NCBI GenBank assembly: GCA_002451155.1
Contig: DKBG01000114.1
Span: 1 to 5,185 of the forward strand
Direction: 5' to 3'
DNA from: Ignavibacteria bacterium UBA6906
GTDB lineage: Bacteria; Bacteroidota; Ignavibacteria; UBA10030; UBA6906
Length of the DNA stretch: 5,185 nucleotides
The notes beneath the pieces are model-generated. The model worked only from the letters and a program-made list of their open reading frames with translations. It was not told where the DNA came from and searched no databases. Positions 1 through 5,185 of this stretch are shown in pieces. Numbering within the stretch: the first letter of the stretch is position 1; each line of letters begins with the position of its first letter. Position numbers and translations under genes: made by a program.

Positions 1-287
1 AGCCGGAGGTATGGCGGGAAGCCTCACCAGTCAATCACATCACCGGCGAGATGCCTCCGATTCTTTTTGTGAATAGCTCCGTTCCCCGGTTTCACGCCGG
101 GCGTGATGAGGCAATTCGGAGACTGGAGCAGCTGGGTATCTACTCTGAGGTTCACACGATTCCTGACAGTCCTCACTCGTTCTGGTTATTTCATCCCTGG
201 TTCGAGCCGGCGGCAGGGCATATCATTGAGTTTCTGGACAAGATTTTCGGGAACAAGGCCCCGCAGTCCTCCTTGCCGAAACAGTAA
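1..287 (+). CDS. alpha/beta-hydrolase (acetyl esterase/lipase type), C-terminal fragment
   Basis: This is the last 94 residues of a protein that begins before the window; the frame is open from base 3 and stops with TAA at 285-287. The ATG at 51 is internal, because the reading frame upstream (PEVWREASPVNHITGEM) is clearly part of the same protein. The segment PPILFVNSS, then PRFHAGRDE, then PDSPHSFWLFHPWF, then a terminal helix IIEFLDKIFG, matches the end of alpha/beta-hydrolases of the esterase/lipase type: a last core strand, a loop with the acid residue, and a loop with the catalytic His. I take the His of SPHSFW as the catalytic base and the Asp of HAGRDE as a candidate acid; the nucleophile Ser lies outside the window. 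From the family, a role in removing acetyl or methyl esters from plant polysaccharide is plausible, and the neighbouring receptor and beta-helix genes fit that. Whether it is exported cannot be seen. The last ten residues or so (KAPQSSLPKQ) look like a disordered tail. Confidence 0.8.
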   Translation, partial: PEVWREASPVNHITGEMPPILFVNSSVPRFHAGRDEAIRRLEQLGIYSEVHTIPDSPHSFWLFHPWFEPAAGHIIEFLDKIFGNKAPQSSLPKQ

Positions 288-300
288 GCAGAGGGCTAAT

Positions 301-346
301 CTTTTTGTTTTTTTCTCTTGACAATTTGAATTCGCTGGTGTACTTT
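301..346 (+). promoter_or_regulatory. promoter for the receptor gene, with T-rich upstream tract
   Basis: TTGACA at 318-323 is a perfect -35 hexamer. After exactly 17 bases comes TACTTT at 341-346, which reads on as TACTTTAG and so matches 7 of 8 positions of the Bacteroidota -7 form TAnnTTTG. Transcription should begin near 353. The T-rich run at 301-317 sits directly upstream of the -35 box, where an UP-like element would be, and could also serve as the weak U-tract ending the upstream esterase transcript. This is a prediction from sequence; the spacing and the perfect -35 box make it the only strong promoter candidate I see in the intergenic region. Confidence 0.65.
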
Positions 347-357
347 AGCGCTAAAGT
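342..357. promoter_or_regulatory. 16-bp perfect palindrome, probable LacI-family operator
   Basis: ACTTTAGCGCTAAAGT reads identically on both strands over all 16 bases and is centred on a CG step. Even-length palindromes with a central CG pair are the hallmark of LacI-family operators. It overlaps the -10 box and covers the predicted start point near 353, so a bound protein would block transcription: a repressor arrangement, relieved by a sugar or oligosaccharide ligand. LacI-family repressors commonly control sugar-uptake genes. The regulator itself is not in the window, so the family assignment rests on the shape of the site only. Confidence 0.6.
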
Positions 358-684
358 TAGCGATGCATTTATCGGTGCATGTTTTCGTGTCCTCCAAGCG
401 ATTCTGGCAAATATCCTCCTAGTTCTATGCGAGAGGTTCGGGTGACCGGATTCTCTGCCGGAGCGTCATAGGTCTCAGTTCTTCCACAGGGTTTGCGATC
501 TGAATGACTGGGGTGATGTCCCGCTTCGATCGAGACTGAGCAGGGAATCCAACATCCCACGCACCGCACCCGCAGTACCACCCGATCACCCTTGAACCCC
601 ACGGGCTCCACGGCGAGGAGGGGTGTCATTCAGCACTCGCAAATCCCGAACGTACAAACCAGGAAATTTTGCAGGAGTGATACT
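353..684 (+). other. long 5' leader of the receptor mRNA
   Basis: About 330 nt separate the predicted start point from the receptor ATG. I find no conserved RNA family or riboswitch that I recognise. Visible elements are: a 12-base near-repeat at 361-372 and 373-384 (9 of 12 bases equal); two anti-Shine-Dalgarno-like stretches, TCCTCC at 390-395 and CCTCCT at 415-420; a possible stem of 593-600 with 620-628 (eight pairs, one bulged G at 625); and an internal AGGAGG at 616-621. No protein gene is convincing here: the reading frame of the receptor is open back to a TTG at 592, but that start has no ribosome-binding site. A 21-codon ORF (623-688) is described under findings. Confidence 0.4.
673..677 (+). 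promoter_or_regulatory. ribosome-binding site that fixes the receptor start
   Basis: AGGAG at 673-677 lies 7 bases before the ATG at 685. It decides the start against the in-frame TTG at 592, which lacks such a site and would put 31 polar residues in front of a good signal peptide. Confidence 0.8.
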
Positions 685-3675
685 ATGAAGCGCCTCGCCT
701 GCGGCTTTACGATTCTCCTTTGCGGAATGCTTCTGCCCTTCACGGCCTTTTCCCAGGCCACGCTGCGCGGTTCCGTGACCGACTCGCTCGAGAACCGTCC
801 CCTCCCGGGCGCAAACGTTCTTCTTCTCGGCACGGCGCTCGGAGCGTCAACCAACCTGGAGGGAGAATACATCATTCACAGAATTCCTTCCGGGACGTAC
901 ACCGTCCGTGTTTCCTATGTCGGGTATACCACGAGAGAATTCCCCGTACGCCTGGAGGGAGACCAGGTACGAGAGCTCAACATCCGACTCGCCGCCGCGG
1001 TTATCGAAGGAGCCGAGGTTCTGGTCACCGCTCAGGCTCGCGGACAGGACGCCGCGATAAACCAACAGATCAGTTCGAATACGATTGTCAACGTCGTCTC
1101 TGAAGAGAAGATCAAGGAGCTACCAGACGCCAACGCTGCGGAAGCGATCGGCAGGCTGCCGGGTGTATCGATCATTCGATCCGGGGGCGAAGCGAGCAAA
1201 GTGATCCTTCGCGGGATGAGCGACAAATTTACCACGTTCACCATCGACGGAACACGGATTCCTCCCACCGATCCTGATGCACGCGGTGTCGATCTGAGCA
1301 CGTTTTCCCAGGGGACTCTCTCCGGGATCGAGCTGTTCAAAGCACTGAGATCTGATATGGACGCGGACGCCATCGCGGGGAGCATCAATCTCGTCACACG
1401 AAAGGCGCCATCGGTGCGGAGCGTTCGTGTTGACGCCAAGGCAGGGTATAACAAACTGACCGACAATTTCGGTCAGTATGACTTTAACGGCAAGTACGGG
1501 GAGCGGTTTTTCGACGATGTCGTCGGGGTCCAGGTGACGGCGAATCTCGAGCGCCGCGATCGGAGCAACGAGTCGTACAACCTGGATATCACGAATCTCT
1601 CTGCACAGCATGGTACCGGGTGGCAGTATTCCGACTTCACTCTGGCATTCACAGATGAGATCAGGAAACGAGGGGGGATAGGCCTGCTGTTGGACTTTGA
1701 AACTCCGGATAACGGATCGATCAGATTCGACAATCTTTTCAGCCAAACGGATCGGGACTACATGACGTACCAGCGGAACTACCCGATCGGAACTGACGTC
1801 CAATACTATGGTCGCGATGTCGAAAGCCGAATCAGAAATTACAGCGGCTCCATCCGGGGAGAGAACTTCCTCCTGAGTCTCAATCTCACGTGGGGGCTCT
1901 CGTTTGCGGAGTCGAAGTCCGAAACACCCTTTGATTACCGCATGTTCTTCACTGAACCTTCGATCGTGGATTCATCCGGAATGCGCCCCGTTCCCAGGTC
2001 AGCGTGGAACGGACCGCCTGAGCTCTTTGTCCAGTATGCCTACAATAATTTCCGGAAAGCGTACCTGGACACCGCGGCGTTCGACGATACACGGAATTCG
2101 GATCGTGAGAAGACGATCTTCCTCAACCTGGAGAAACCGTACACGTTCGGGAGCACCCTGGCGGGGGAACTGAAACTGGGGGGCAAATACAGGTACAAGA
2201 ATCGGTTCAAGACGTCTGAAGAAAGAATGGCCCCCTATTACCTGAATTATTTCCAGGATTACACGCGGAACCCCGATGGGAGCATGACCAGAAAGGATTT
2301 CTCCGGGACCCGGTTCTCCAATTTGCAGATGGTCGGACGTCTTGTGCTGTTCAACAATTTCCTGGATTCCCCGCCCGTCCAGCGATCGATCTATGATGCC
2401 TACCTCCTGAACCCGCTCATGAACAGAGACGCGCTGCGCGAGTGGTATGCCTTGAATCAGAATGGCGTCGGGCTCACAGGTCAGAGCGAGTACAACGTCA
2501 ACCCCGAGGTCAGCGCAGACTACTATGATATCATCGAACGCGTACAGTCGGCGTACATCATGAACACGCTGAAGATCGGGCCGAGAGTCACCTTTATCGC
2601 GGGAATCCGTCTGGAGAGCGAGACCAACGATTACGCGGCACGGTACGTCAACACGGCACTTTCGGGCTTTCCGGTGACGGGGCGTCTTCTCGACACCACC
2701 TCAACGTATTCTGAAACCTCGTGGTTTCCAAATTTCCACCTTGCGGTCCGCCCCCTTGACTTCATGGGTATACGACTGACTGCCTATCGGGCCGTGGCAC
2801 GCCCCGACTTCAATTCCCGGCTCGACAAGATCATTACCCGGATAACGAACCCCAGGGACATCATCGTCGTCGGTAATCCCCGGCTCAAGAATGCGAAGGC
2901 CTGGTGTTATGAACTCAACACCTCATTCTTTGGAAATGTCATCGGACTGCTTTCGGTTTCCGCCTACTACCGGCAGATTGATGATATGTTCCACACCGTA
3001 TCGGGGATTCCCGGTGCATACCAGCCGGGCAACCCCGGATCACTAATGGACACTCTCGGAATCACCTGGCGCCCGCCAATCCCAACGGGGTCGCCGATTT
3101 CGCTCACGTATTCCGTGAACAGCACGCAACCCACGAAAGTGTGGGGATTCGAACTCGAACAACAGACAAATCTGCATTTCCTCCCCGGGCTCCTTTCGCA
3201 CATCGTTCTGAGCTACAACGTATCTCTCGTTCGCTCTGAGACGTTTGTCCTCTCATATCGGACCGACACAACGTATATCATCATTCCCGGCTTCCCTCCC
3301 CTGCCTGAATACAGCACCACGCTGATCGAGTCGAAGCAGAAGCTAGAGGGCCAGCCGCAGTTCTTCGGAAACGTCGCTGTCGGATATGATATCGGTGGTT
3401 TCTCGGGACGCGTATCTGTCTTCTTCCAGGATGAATATAACCGCTCATACTCCGCGGGACGGTTAAATGATCCTGTGGTCCAGAATTTCTGGCGGTGGGA
3501 CCTTTCCCTGAGACAGCGGGTGACGGAAAATCTCTCCTTCTTCTTCGACTTGAACAACTTCACGAGCGTGGTCGAGGACGTCTACACTACAGACCGGGTC
3601 GACAATTGGAGCACGTTGCGTTCCAGCCAGCAATATGGAATGAGCGGAAATCTGGGAGCCCGACTCGAATTCTAG
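685..3675 (+). CDS. TonB-dependent outer-membrane receptor (TonB-Xanth-Caul type), likely oligosaccharide importer
   Basis: This complete 996-residue protein should import a ligand too large for porins, probably an oligosaccharide, across the outer membrane with energy from TonB-ExbBD. A signal peptide covers residues 1 to about 23 (KR, then a hydrophobic stretch, then AFS before Q24). Residues about 26-105 form a carboxypeptidase-regulatory-like beta-sandwich (GSVTDSLENRPLPGANV, then SGTYTVRVSYVGY). EVLVTAQ at 111-117 resembles a TonB box. The plug domain spans about 125-241, with ELPDANAAEAIGRLPGVSI, ILRGM, TIDGTRIP and DADAIAGSINLVTRK, the signature order of the TIGR01782-like receptors. 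The rest is a 22-strand-type barrel; ARPDF at 705-709 and NPRLKNAKAWCYEL at 731-744 are typical late-barrel motifs. The chain ends in Phe, as barrel proteins recognised by BamA usually do. Length is normal for the family. It is not a SusC with adjacent SusD: the next gene encodes a beta-helix protein. The substrate cannot be read from sequence; the neighbours suggest a plant-polysaccharide fragment. Expression is probably repressed through the palindrome at 342-357. Confidence 0.93.
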   Translation: MKRLACGFTILLCGMLLPFTAFSQATLRGSVTDSLENRPLPGANVLLLGTALGASTNLEGEYIIHRIPSGTYTVRVSYVGYTTREFPVRLEGDQVRELNIRLAAAVIEGAEVLVTAQARGQDAAINQQISSNTIVNVVSEEKIKELPDANAAEAIGRLPGVSIIRSGGEASKVILRGMSDKFTTFTIDGTRIPPTDPDARGVDLSTFSQGTLSGIELFKALRSDMDADAIAGSINLVTRKAPSVRSVRVDAKAGYNKLTDNFGQYDFNGKYGERFFDDVVGVQVTANLERRDRSNESYNLDITNLSAQHGTGWQYSDFTLAFTDEIRKRGGIGLLLDFETPDNGSIRFDNLFSQTDRDYMTYQRNYPIGTDVQYYGRDVESRIRNYSGSIRGENFLLSLNLTWGLSFAESKSETPFDYRMFFTEPSIVDSSGMRPVPRSAWNGPPELFVQYAYNNFRKAYLDTAAFDDTRNSDREKTIFLNLEKPYTFGSTLAGELKLGGKYRYKNRFKTSEERMAPYYLNYFQDYTRNPDGSMTRKDFSGTRFSNLQMVGRLVLFNNFLDSPPVQRSIYDAYLLNPLMNRDALREWYALNQNGVGLTGQSEYNVNPEVSADYYDIIERVQSAYIMNTLKIGPRVTFIAGIRLESETNDYAARYVNTALSGFPVTGRLLDTTSTYSETSWFPNFHLAVRPLDFMGIRLTAYRAVARPDFNSRLDKIITRITNPRDIIVVGNPRLKNAKAWCYELNTSFFGNVIGLLSVSAYYRQIDDMFHTVSGIPGAYQPGNPGSLMDTLGITWRPPIPTGSPISLTYSVNSTQPTKVWGFELEQQTNLHFLPGLLSHIVLSYNVSLVRSETFVLSYRTDTTYIIIPGFPPLPEYSTTLIESKQKLEGQPQFFGNVAVGYDIGGFSGRVSVFFQDEYNRSYSAGRLNDPVVQNFWRWDLSLRQRVTENLSFFFDLNNFTSVVEDVYTTDRVDNWSTLRSSQQYGMSGNLGARLEF

Positions 3676-3714
3676 GAAAACATGTGAGGGCGTTGTCACT
3701 GTTCATTCACTAAA

Positions 3715-3735
3715 CGGCGGGGAGGGATTCCGCCG
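3715..3735 (+). other. GC-rich hairpin between receptor and beta-helix genes
   Basis: CGGCGG at 3715-3720 pairs perfectly with CCGCCG at 3730-3735; two G-U pairs can extend the stem to eight and leave a loop of five. It lies 40 bases after the receptor stop. No T-run follows, so it is not a standard intrinsic terminator. It may protect the 3' end of the upstream mRNA segment or lower read-through. The rest of the 145-base spacer shows no promoter that I can support, which favours co-transcription. Confidence 0.4.
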
Positions 3736-3809
3736 CCAAGCACTGATTGCCGTTGATGAGCACCGGATTGTGGTCCGTACCATCTCACTGTCACACCTAA
3801 CAGAATCAC

Positions 3810-3815
3810 AGGAGG
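3810..3815 (+). promoter_or_regulatory. strong ribosome-binding site of the beta-helix gene
   Basis: AGGAGG is a full match to the Shine-Dalgarno consensus, 5 bases before the ATG at 3821. It sets the start of a gene that runs off the window and starts directly with a signal peptide. Confidence 0.8.
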
Positions 3816-3820
3816 TTATC

Positions 3821-5185
3821 ATGAGCACCTTGCGCGTGCTTACGGTTTTCATTCTGGCCCTGCTGTTCCTGGTGCCCCTTCAAGGCATCGGCCAGAACAT
3901 TGTCCGCGTCCCCCCCTTTTCGGGCTCCAACTATATCAACGATTTTCTCATGGGAGACACACTGTCCAACGGACAACGAAGAGATACCAATGCAGTGTAC
4001 GTTCTTCAGCGTGGTCAGAACTACCTGTGCAACGCGATTATTCAAAACACCGGGTGGAAGCTGCGATTGGCCGCAAACGACACGACCGGCGATGTCAGCA
4101 TGCCGGTGGTGTTCCTCTATCCAACAGGGGGAGCGGGTTCGAATCCGCCGGGGCAATTCGTGAACATGTTCGCCGATGTCACGGTGAAACATCTGGTTAT
4201 CTCCGGGTACTTTGAGCCGATTCCCGACCGCCTCGTCCAGTTGCAGGGATCCCTCTTCCAGGTCAGCGCTGCGGGCATCAATCTGACGATCGACAGCTGC
4301 ATTCTAACCAACACGAACGGGAACCATGTTCGAACACCCTCTGCACCGAAGACTGTGAAAATTACGAATTCGGTCTTTGCCAATATGGGATACCTCGGGA
4401 GGTCAAACCTCGGTGCTGGAAAAGGAATCGATGTGCGGGGTGGTTCTGTGGACTCGCTCATCTTGGTGAATAACACATTCGTGAACTGGCAGGACAGGAT
4501 TGTCCGTCATTATGGGAGCACCGCGAACATCAATTTTCTCAAGTTTGAGCACAACACCTGTGTCAACGGCATGTCCTACCACGGTTTCCTTTCTCTTGGC
4601 CGGGTCGGAAGGCGCGTGATCATCAGGGATAACCTGCTCGTCGATCCTTTTGCACTCGGGCAGGACTCGGACGCGGTGAGACAGGCAGAGTTTAACGACA
4701 GCGGAGAACTGGATGCATTCGGTTTCCCACGCATGACATGGATCTTCTCCGTTCCGAATGATTCAACCTCCTGGACGGTGACTAACAACTACTATCGCGT
4801 TACCGCAGCAGGACAGGCATTTTACGATTCCGCATCCATCCTCCCGATCGTCGCGAACCCGGCCCTCGTCCCGGGCAGTCCGCTGACGTATCATATCAAT
4901 TCACGGCTGGGGGCAGATTCCGCAAACGCGTTTCGAACGCATACTGCGGACTTGCCAAACACACCGAAGCTGATGACGGAAATGATGAAATGGTACCGGC
5001 GTGCGGTTCCGCCTCCGGATTCCGGGGCAGCGAAGACCAAAGTCACGACCAACTTCAAACCGCAATATGATTATGATCGGCGGGGGTATCAGTACTACCG
5101 GGACACACTTGATTGTGCGTACTCGACGTCAAATCCGGTCTACACGGCAGCTACCGGCGGGTATCCTGTCGGCGACCTGAACTGG
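3821..5185 (+). CDS. exported right-handed beta-helix protein, 5' part (455 codons, no stop in window)
   Basis: The frame is open from the ATG at 3821 to the last base, and the end lies outside the window. Residues 1-24 are a signal peptide (MSTLR, hydrophobic core VLTVFILALLFLVPL, cleavage probably after GIG before Q25). Residues about 60-130 hold a short strand-rich cap (AVYVLQRGQNYLCNAIIQNTG, then PVVFLYP). From about 130 to 275 there are successive parallel beta-helix rungs with the Asn-rich pattern of such coils: VKHLVISGYF, NLTIDSCILTNTNGNHV, TVKITNSVFANMGY (178-191), SLILVNNTFVNW (212-223), FLKFEHNTCVNG (239-250) and VIIRDNLLVDPF (266-277). Residues 375-455 are less repetitive and end in AYSTSNPVYTAATGGYPVGDLNW. 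The fold is that of pectate-lyase-like and other carbohydrate-active proteins, but I see no clear catalytic Asp/Arg set, so enzyme activity is unproven; binding or structural roles remain possible. From memory, similar proteins of Ignavibacteria and Bacteroidota often carry a C-terminal type IX secretion sorting domain; whether this one does cannot be seen. The position behind the receptor suggests a shared operon. Confidence 0.85.
   Translation, partial: MSTLRVLTVFILALLFLVPLQGIGQNIVRVPPFSGSNYINDFLMGDTLSNGQRRDTNAVYVLQRGQNYLCNAIIQNTGWKLRLAANDTTGDVSMPVVFLYPTGGAGSNPPGQFVNMFADVTVKHLVISGYFEPIPDRLVQLQGSLFQVSAAGINLTIDSCILTNTNGNHVRTPSAPKTVKITNSVFANMGYLGRSNLGAGKGIDVRGGSVDSLILVNNTFVNWQDRIVRHYGSTANINFLKFEHNTCVNGMSYHGFLSLGRVGRRVIIRDNLLVDPFALGQDSDAVRQAEFNDSGELDAFGFPRMTWIFSVPNDSTSWTVTNNYYRVTAAGQAFYDSASILPIVANPALVPGSPLTYHINSRLGADSANAFRTHTADLPNTPKLMTEMMKWYRRAVPPPDSGAAKTKVTTNFKPQYDYDRRGYQYYRDTLDCAYSTSNPVYTAATGGYPVGDLNW

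Noticed and set aside
254..275. CAGG-type stem at the esterase 3' end (CAAGG 254-258 with CCTTG 271-275)
   Set aside because: Five pairs with a 12-base loop inside the coding region and no U-tract directly after it.
284..318. Intrinsic terminator of the esterase gene at the T-rich tract
   Set aside because: The only stem before the tract is AGC/GCT (287-289 with 295-297), three pairs followed by a mismatch, which is too weak to call a terminator; the tract fits better as promoter-proximal sequence.
592..684. N-terminal extension of the receptor from the TTG at 592
   Set aside because: No ribosome-binding site precedes it, and the 31 added residues would bury the signal peptide that begins at the ATG at 685, which has AGGAG 7 bases before it.
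1120..1803. 227-codon open frame on the minus strand inside the receptor gene
   Set aside because: It lies wholly antisense to a well-supported receptor, its translation shows no domain or signal peptide, and long antisense frames are common in GC-rich coding DNA.
3676..3820. Separate promoter for the beta-helix gene
   Set aside because: TTGTCA at 3694-3699 and TTGATG further on have no acceptable -10 box at 16-18 bases, so co-transcription with the receptor is the simpler reading.
3806..4192. 128-codon minus-strand frame over the start of the beta-helix gene
   Set aside because: It is antisense to a gene with a full Shine-Dalgarno site, signal peptide and clear beta-helix rungs; its own product looks like random sequence.
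4264..4271. CAGCGCTG palindrome as a second operator
   Set aside because: It is only 8 bases, lies in the middle of a coding region, and does not extend to the flanking bases of the 16-bp operator.

Overview
The window looks like part of a carbohydrate-use locus from a Gram-negative bacterium of the Bacteroidota/Ignavibacteriota (FCB) type, with moderately high GC. Three things point this way: a TonB-dependent outer-membrane receptor carrying an N-terminal carboxypeptidase-regulatory-like domain, two exported proteins with 'x-Q' signal-peptide ends, and a -10 box close to the Bacteroidota TAnnTTTG form. The lineage is an inference from protein style; the window holds no marker gene.

Layout, all on the + strand: (1) 1-287 is the C-terminal end of an alpha/beta-hydrolase (acetyl-esterase/lipase type). 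(2) 288-684 is a 397-base intergenic region with a T-rich tract, a well-spaced promoter (TTGACA, 17 bases, TACTTT) and a perfect 16-bp palindrome centred on CG that overlaps the -10 box, a typical LacI-family operator architecture. After it comes a leader of about 330 nt. (3) 685-3675 is a complete 996-residue TonB-dependent receptor. (4) 3676-3820 is a short spacer with one GC-rich hairpin and no recognisable promoter. (5) 3821 to the window end is the 5' part (455 codons, still open) of an exported right-handed beta-helix protein.

A coherent reading is that the receptor and beta-helix genes form one transcription unit under a LacI-type repressor. The beta-helix protein would bind or cleave a polysaccharide at the surface or outside the cell, the receptor would import the oligosaccharides, and the upstream esterase would remove ester groups. 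The esterase and beta-helix types make pectin or another esterified plant polysaccharide the best guess, but no substrate-defining residue is visible. No SusD-like partner lies directly next to the receptor, unlike a classical Bacteroides SusC/SusD pair.

I see no RNA gene, CRISPR array, insertion sequence or integrase. The most noteworthy items are the operator/promoter arrangement, the long leader with a possible small coupled ORF, and the beta-helix protein, whose function I cannot assign.
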